A DNA stretch of 64,000 nucleotides from a virus: IMG/VR virus record IMGVR_UViG_3300032116_000032, positions 62,001 through 126,000 of that record. One strand, written 5' to 3'. Below are positions 60,309-64,000 of the stretch, one piece after another. The notes beneath the pieces were generated by a model, which made no database searches, was not told the origin of the DNA, and was given only the letters and a program-made list of their open reading frames with translations. Position 1 is the stretch's first letter; every line of letters starts with the position of its first letter. A program made the translations under genes and the position numbers.

Positions 60309-61514
60309 ATGAGAGACTTCATTAAAAATTTCTTATTAGAACAAGATGAGAATCTTGTTACACTAACTCCTGATCAATATATCGAAACATTAGAAGATGT
60401 TGGTGGAATTGCGGCGAGAGTTTCAAATCTAAAACCTTATCGTGGTAAAGGTATTGTTATTAACGGTGATTTAGATCTTAGAAAATTTAAAACTGTTGGA
60501 CCACTTACAGGAATTGTGAGAGTAATGGGTAGGTTAGATATATCCAATACGAATGTTCCAAATCTTGATGGTGTTACCGTAGATAGATATGTTAGTAATT
60601 GGGGATCAACAATGCATACAATTAAATTAAAACAAGAAAGAAATAAAAAACTTTCAGAATTGGCCGATTATAGAGAAAATGATGAGTGGAATACAGAAAA
60701 CAAAGACGATGATTCTGAAAGAACTGAAGCTTTATATGAATTTTTGGTTGAAGAAGGTATACCTACTTTATATGAAGACGACAATGGTGAAGAAGTAGAA
60801 GAAGACAAATATTTTATTTATCCTAATAGCACTGGAACTTACGGTATTGGAAAACAATACGAATGGTTAGGTAGTGATACTTTACAACCTGATACATATG
60901 ATGTTTATACTCAAGATGAGTTAGATATTGCCGCTAGAAGATATGTTGAAAATGCTATTGATGACATGGGTTATGAGGCATTTACAAGTTGGGTTTGGGA
61001 TCAAGCACTTGATAGAGGACAGTGGGAAAGTTGGTTAGAAGATTTTTATGAAGATATAATTAGAGATGATCCTGAAAACTATGATATAGGACTTGAATTA
61101 TCTACAAATCAACAACATCAAGTTAATCAATTAAAAAAAACTATAGAAAATCTAAATAATAAATTAAAAAGTGAGGAATTGTCTGACGAAGAATACGAAA
61201 ACATCGAAAGAAAAATTGAAGGTTTAGAAGAGACGATAGAAGAAATTATAGAAGATCCACAAGGTGGTTATGATGAAAGTTCCATACAGAATGAAATCAA
61301 TGATAGAGTTAATGAATATGTTGATGATATTGATGATTTTATTAAACACTACGGATATGAAAAAAGTTTTATAATGGATTTTGTTGATTTAGATGAGGTT
61401 ACGGATATTGTCGTAAATAGTGATGGATATGGTAATCTATTAAACTCTTATGATGGAGAAATGTTTGAAACACAGGTAAACGGTGACTGGTATTTTGTAA
61501 TGAGGGCTAGTTAG
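60309..61514 (+). CDS. Putative internal virion protein with LLE-tagged N-terminus
   Basis: About 401 residues from ATG 60309. The N-terminus MRDFIKNFLLEQDENLVTLT has LLE at 9-11, the same length and form as T4 capsid-targeting peptides. A repeat-like domain follows (VINGDLDLRKFKTVGPLTGI, VRVMGRLDISNTNVPNLDGV), then a charged part and a long coiled coil (VNQLKKTIENLNNKLKSEEL). The C-terminus is acidic and Tyr-rich (YGNLLNSYDGEMFETQVNGD). No family recognised by name. Confidence 0.6.
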   Translation: MRDFIKNFLLEQDENLVTLTPDQYIETLEDVGGIAARVSNLKPYRGKGIVINGDLDLRKFKTVGPLTGIVRVMGRLDISNTNVPNLDGVTVDRYVSNWGSTMHTIKLKQERNKKLSELADYRENDEWNTENKDDDSERTEALYEFLVEEGIPTLYEDDNGEEVEEDKYFIYPNSTGTYGIGKQYEWLGSDTLQPDTYDVYTQDELDIAARRYVENAIDDMGYEAFTSWVWDQALDRGQWESWLEDFYEDIIRDDPENYDIGLELSTNQQHQVNQLKKTIENLNNKLKSEELSDEEYENIERKIEGLEETIEEIIEDPQGGYDESSIQNEINDRVNEYVDDIDDFIKHYGYEKSFIMDFVDLDEVTDIVVNSDGYGNLLNSYDGEMFETQVNGDWYFVMRAS

Positions 61515-61554
61515 GTCTTTATTTGTTGAACAATATATCATATTTTTATTATGA

Positions 61555-62322
61555 ATGGCACGAAGAAAAAAAATAGAATTTTTAATGAACACCGATTGGA
61601 TGTTCGAAAAACCTATTGATAGAGAATACAAAGAATACAAACTACTTTCTTATTTCCAAAAGATGGGAGATAAACTCGATAAATTAGAGTTATATCCAGG
61701 ATTTATTGAATTATCATTACACTTAATGAATATACAAGCTCTTATGAGAGATAAGAAAATTGTCTACACGGATAAAAAATTAAATACTGTAGACGATGAG
61801 ATTATGGTGAAGGATCTAAAAGTTAAGGACGCCCCAACCATGTCCGATGAAGAAAATGAAGAATTTAGAAAAATCTTATCTTATTCAGCACCAAGAATTA
61901 TGGAATACTTTAATGTTGCAAAGTCTGTTTGGACAATAGTATTTGATTCTTTGGATATGAAAATCAAAAGAAATAAAAAAAATATTTTACACCCGAAAGG
62001 GTATTTCTACTATACTCAAACCGAAAGTAAAAAAACTTATGTTTGGGAGTATGTAATCAAGAAAGAAACAAAAACCAACCCACAAAGAATGGCGAATATA
62101 AATTTAATTTATTTCGATGAGATCGGAGATTTGACCATTCCAAAAATAATATCTACATTTTCTACATACGAACCAAAAGACAAGAGAATGGGACCAGTAT
62201 TTCAAATGTCATCAAACGGAATTTTTCCTGTTAATGAAACATTATTACCCCTATTCAAAAGAAGAATTGCGGGACTTATCTCACAAACAAAAAACCTAGA
62301 AGAAAAGCAAGAAACAGAATAA
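61555..62322 (+). CDS. Hypothetical protein, 255 residues
   Basis: Begins MARRKKIEFLMNTDWMFEKP; an out-of-frame ATG lies at 61551. Contains ELYPGFIELSLHLMNIQALM and a C-terminal beta-like part (NLIYFDEIGDLTIPKIISTF). The upstream spacer has TATTTTTATT, one insertion away from the late motif. It leads an operon with a small gene and glutamine synthetase. No family recognised. Confidence 0.6.
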   Translation: MARRKKIEFLMNTDWMFEKPIDREYKEYKLLSYFQKMGDKLDKLELYPGFIELSLHLMNIQALMRDKKIVYTDKKLNTVDDEIMVKDLKVKDAPTMSDEENEEFRKILSYSAPRIMEYFNVAKSVWTIVFDSLDMKIKRNKKNILHPKGYFYYTQTESKKTYVWEYVIKKETKTNPQRMANINLIYFDEIGDLTIPKIISTFSTYEPKDKRMGPVFQMSSNGIFPVNETLLPLFKRRIAGLISQTKNLEEKQETE

Positions 62323-62324
62323 TC

Positions 62325-62507
62325 ATGGGATTTAATAAGAGAATATTAAAGAAAGAAAACATTTTAAATAACCTCCCAAATCTTATGACCTATTTAGATG
62401 CCGATGCAATTATTTGCACCGACAATTTTTCACGCGAGGTATATGGGTTATTTCGTATAGGATCATCAAAAGAAGAAATAATAAATCTAATAAATAAAAT
62501 AAAATGA
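62325..62507 (+). CDS. Hypothetical protein, 60 residues
   Basis: Begins MGFNKRILKKENILNNLPNL. A small alpha/beta-like sequence with MTYLDADAIICTDNFSREVY. It begins two bases after the previous stop and overlaps the glutamine synthetase start by ATGA. It may be a partner of that enzyme, but nothing specific shows this. Confidence 0.55.
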   Translation: MGFNKRILKKENILNNLPNLMTYLDADAIICTDNFSREVYGLFRIGSSKEEIINLINKIK

Positions 62508-63637
62508 AAATTAAATTGGAATATGTTTGGTTAGACGGATATAAACCTGAACCTAACCTAAGAAGTAAAGTTAAGATTGTTGATTACGAATCTGTTAAGA
62601 ACGCATTTCTTGATGGTAATTTTCCTATGTGGAATTTTGATGGGTCATCAACAAATCAAGCTGACACGGGAAACTCTGATCGTTTGTTAAAACCTGTGAG
62701 ACATTACGCTCCGACTAATTTTTTAAAAAATAATAATCCTGTGTATGTTTTGTGTGAGGTATTAAATCCTGATGGAACACCACACCAATCCAATAAAAGA
62801 TCTGAAATTGGAGAAAATTTTGAAGATCTTTGGTTTGGTTTTGAGCAAGAATACTTCATTCGTGAAGAAGTGAATGGTAATATTTTGGGACACAAAAGAA
62901 ATATCCTTAAAGGTCAAGGTGAGTACTACTGTGGTGTAGGTCATAATGTTGTTGGTCGTCCATTTGTTGAAGAACATTTAAATATGTGTCTTGAATATGG
63001 TATTGATATTACTGGGACAAATGCTGAGGTTGCTTTGGGTCAATGGGAATACCAAGTATTCTCAAAAGGAAAATTAAAAGGTGGAGATGATCTTTGGATG
63101 TCTAGATACTTCCTATTCAAGATTGCTGAGAACTATGGTTATCACATTGAACTTCACCCAAAACCAATCACACACGGAGAGTGGAATGGTTCAGGACTTC
63201 ACACAAATTTCTCAACCGACCAAATGAGATTTGATGGAAACGAAGAATACTTCATGGCATTATTCAATGCATTTGAGTCAAGACATGAAGACCATATCAA
63301 AGCATACGGATCAAACAATCATTTACGATTAACAGGTGAATATGAAACACAAGCAATTGATAAGTTCAGTTGGGGTGTATCTGATCGTGGAGCATCAATT
63401 AGAGTTCCTCAGGACACCGCAAAAGAATGGAAAGGATATGTTGAAGATCGTAGACCTGGATCAAATGCGGACCCATACAAAATCATTCGTGAGATTGTTA
63501 ACTCATTATATGTTGCACAACTTCTTTATGACACAAAAACTATGATTAATAAAGACGTTGATTTGAATGGTCTTAGTGAGAAGTATGGAACAATGTCTAA
63601 CGAGGAGTTATTAAAAGAATATAGAGAAGAAGAATAA
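62504..63637 (+). CDS. glnA: Glutamine synthetase, type II (GSII, eukaryote-like class)
   Basis: Makes glutamine from glutamate, ammonia and ATP. The 377-residue protein has the GSII hallmarks in order: KLEYVWLDGY, PMWNFDGSSTNQADTGNSD, LWFGFEQEYFI, GEYYCGVGHNVVGRPFVEEH, NAEVALGQWEYQVF, HPKPITHGEWNGSGLHTNFS, NHLRLTGEYETQAIDKFSWG with VSDRGASIRVP, and EDRRPGSNADPY. All metal and substrate residues I can recognise are kept. It fits GSII rather than the longer bacterial GSI. As a phage metabolic gene it could raise glutamine for nucleotide synthesis. Confidence 0.95.
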   Translation: MKIKLEYVWLDGYKPEPNLRSKVKIVDYESVKNAFLDGNFPMWNFDGSSTNQADTGNSDRLLKPVRHYAPTNFLKNNNPVYVLCEVLNPDGTPHQSNKRSEIGENFEDLWFGFEQEYFIREEVNGNILGHKRNILKGQGEYYCGVGHNVVGRPFVEEHLNMCLEYGIDITGTNAEVALGQWEYQVFSKGKLKGGDDLWMSRYFLFKIAENYGYHIELHPKPITHGEWNGSGLHTNFSTDQMRFDGNEEYFMALFNAFESRHEDHIKAYGSNNHLRLTGEYETQAIDKFSWGVSDRGASIRVPQDTAKEWKGYVEDRRPGSNADPYKIIREIVNSLYVAQLLYDTKTMINKDVDLNGLSEKYGTMSNEELLKEYREEE

Positions 63638-63906
63638 TGGATAAACAATGTGTTTGTGGTGGAACAGGTCCTTGTCAATGCCCACCACCAAAAGTAGAAC
63701 AAGTTAATCACCCACAACATTATGGAGGTGAAAATAATCCTTACGAAGCTATCAAAGTTATTGATGCTTGGGATTTAGGATTTAGTTTAGGAAATACAGT
63801 AAAATATATATCACGTGCAGGAAAAAAAGGAAAAGATAAAGAACTTGAGGACCTCAGAAAAGCACTCTGGTACCTCCAACACCACATCGAAACACTCGAA
63901 AAGTAA
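63637..63906 (+). CDS. DUF3310 (SaV-like) protein with Cys-rich N-terminus
   Basis: An 89-residue protein. Residues 23-88 match the DUF3310 family often found beside phage nucleotide-metabolism genes (VNHPQHYGGENNPYEAIKVI, NTVKYISRAGKKGKDKELED, LRKALWYLQHHIE). An N-terminal CVCGGTGPCQCPPP may bind metal. Shares one base with the glutamine synthetase stop. Confidence 0.82.
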   Translation: MDKQCVCGGTGPCQCPPPKVEQVNHPQHYGGENNPYEAIKVIDAWDLGFSLGNTVKYISRAGKKGKDKELEDLRKALWYLQHHIETLEK

Positions 63907-64000
63907 AACAGGTTTTGATAAAGAGATCAGTGTTTGGGACGCTCTTACAACACCAAACGAGTTATTAAGAGAAACCCTAATTAACTTTATGTGGGGGTTT
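63845..64000 (+). CDS. Possible start of a further gene, cut by the window end
   Basis: An open frame different from that of the DUF3310 gene runs to the window edge and reads ...KTGFDKEISVWDALTTPNEL and LRETLINFMWGF after the DUF3310 stop, which looks like coding sequence. No ATG is available; TTG at 63845 or GTG at 63815 would be the start. Function unknown. Confidence 0.35.
   Translation, partial: MRTSEKHSGTSNTTSKHSKSKTGFDKEISVWDALTTPNELLRETLINFMWGF

Noticed and set aside
1-64000. Diversity-generating retroelement, integrase, transposase or tRNA genes
   Set aside because: No reverse transcriptase, template/variable repeat pair, recombinase motifs or tRNA-like cloverleaf were seen.

Overview
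The window is a continuous piece of the genome of an AT-rich tailed phage with a contractile, T4-like tail (myovirus) that very probably infects a member of the Bacteroidota. The phage assignment rests on T4 gp25-like and gp6-like baseplate wedge proteins, a chain of very large tail genes, a collagen-repeat tail fibre, a gp46/gp47 (Rad50/Mre11) pair, a primase, a RuvC-like resolvase, an amidase endolysin and a phage-borne sigma factor. The host assignment rests on SprB-type adhesin repeats in tail proteins, an H1-like protein of the Bacteroidota type, a Bacteroidota-style RpoD, TAnnTTTG promoter elements with an upstream TTG, a DUF6576-like C-terminal tail, a signal peptide ending in SEAQ, and gene starts without Shine-Dalgarno sequences. 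No tRNA, integrase, transposase or CRISPR array was seen. Terminase, portal, capsid and prohead protease genes are not in this window.

Layout: 1-1.1 kb, end of class I ribonucleotide reductase. 1.2-28 kb, baseplate and tail-fibre/adhesin block with TAATG or ATGA overlaps, including a glycosyltransferase inside the fibre genes. 28-30.2 kb, RuvC-like nuclease, then two leftward Cys/Thr-rich adhesin-like genes. 30.2-38.6 kb, replication and recombination (primase, PD-(D/E)XK nuclease, gp47, gp46) ending in a sigma factor, followed by a candidate structured RNA and a strong terminator. 38.8-42 kb, a membrane protein and a lysis cassette (amidase plus two spanin-like proteins). 42-62 kb, an accessory region of mostly unrecognised proteins mixed with an H1-like protein, DnaJ, a Dam-type methylase, a SAP-domain protein, DUF932, thioredoxin and glutaredoxin. 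62.3-64 kb, glutamine synthetase type II and a DUF3310 protein.

Two genome-wide patterns stand out. First, a TATTTAT motif lies 5-19 nt before the start codon of many structural and accessory genes, on whichever strand the gene is on; it looks like a late promoter without a -35 box, and the phage sigma factor is an obvious candidate reader. A second, host-like class (TATCTTTG) precedes a few other genes. Second, about a dozen accessory proteins begin with short N-terminal peptides ending in I-x-E or L-x-E, such as MKMLQTLRSIIAE, MRDFIKNFLLE, MSLRFTNLLRDLIVE and a repeated MKIIITE-x-Q tag. These resemble T4 capsid-targeting sequences cut by the prohead protease. I infer that this region encodes a set of internal-head cargo proteins made late and packaged with the DNA; this is the main candidate for an undescribed system.

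Metabolic genes fit takeover of nucleotide and nitrogen metabolism: ribonucleotide reductase with thioredoxin and glutaredoxin as possible reductants, and a glutamine synthetase of the eukaryote-like GSII class. Several gene starts were corrected, and six small genes under 60 codons were added from direct reading of the sequence.
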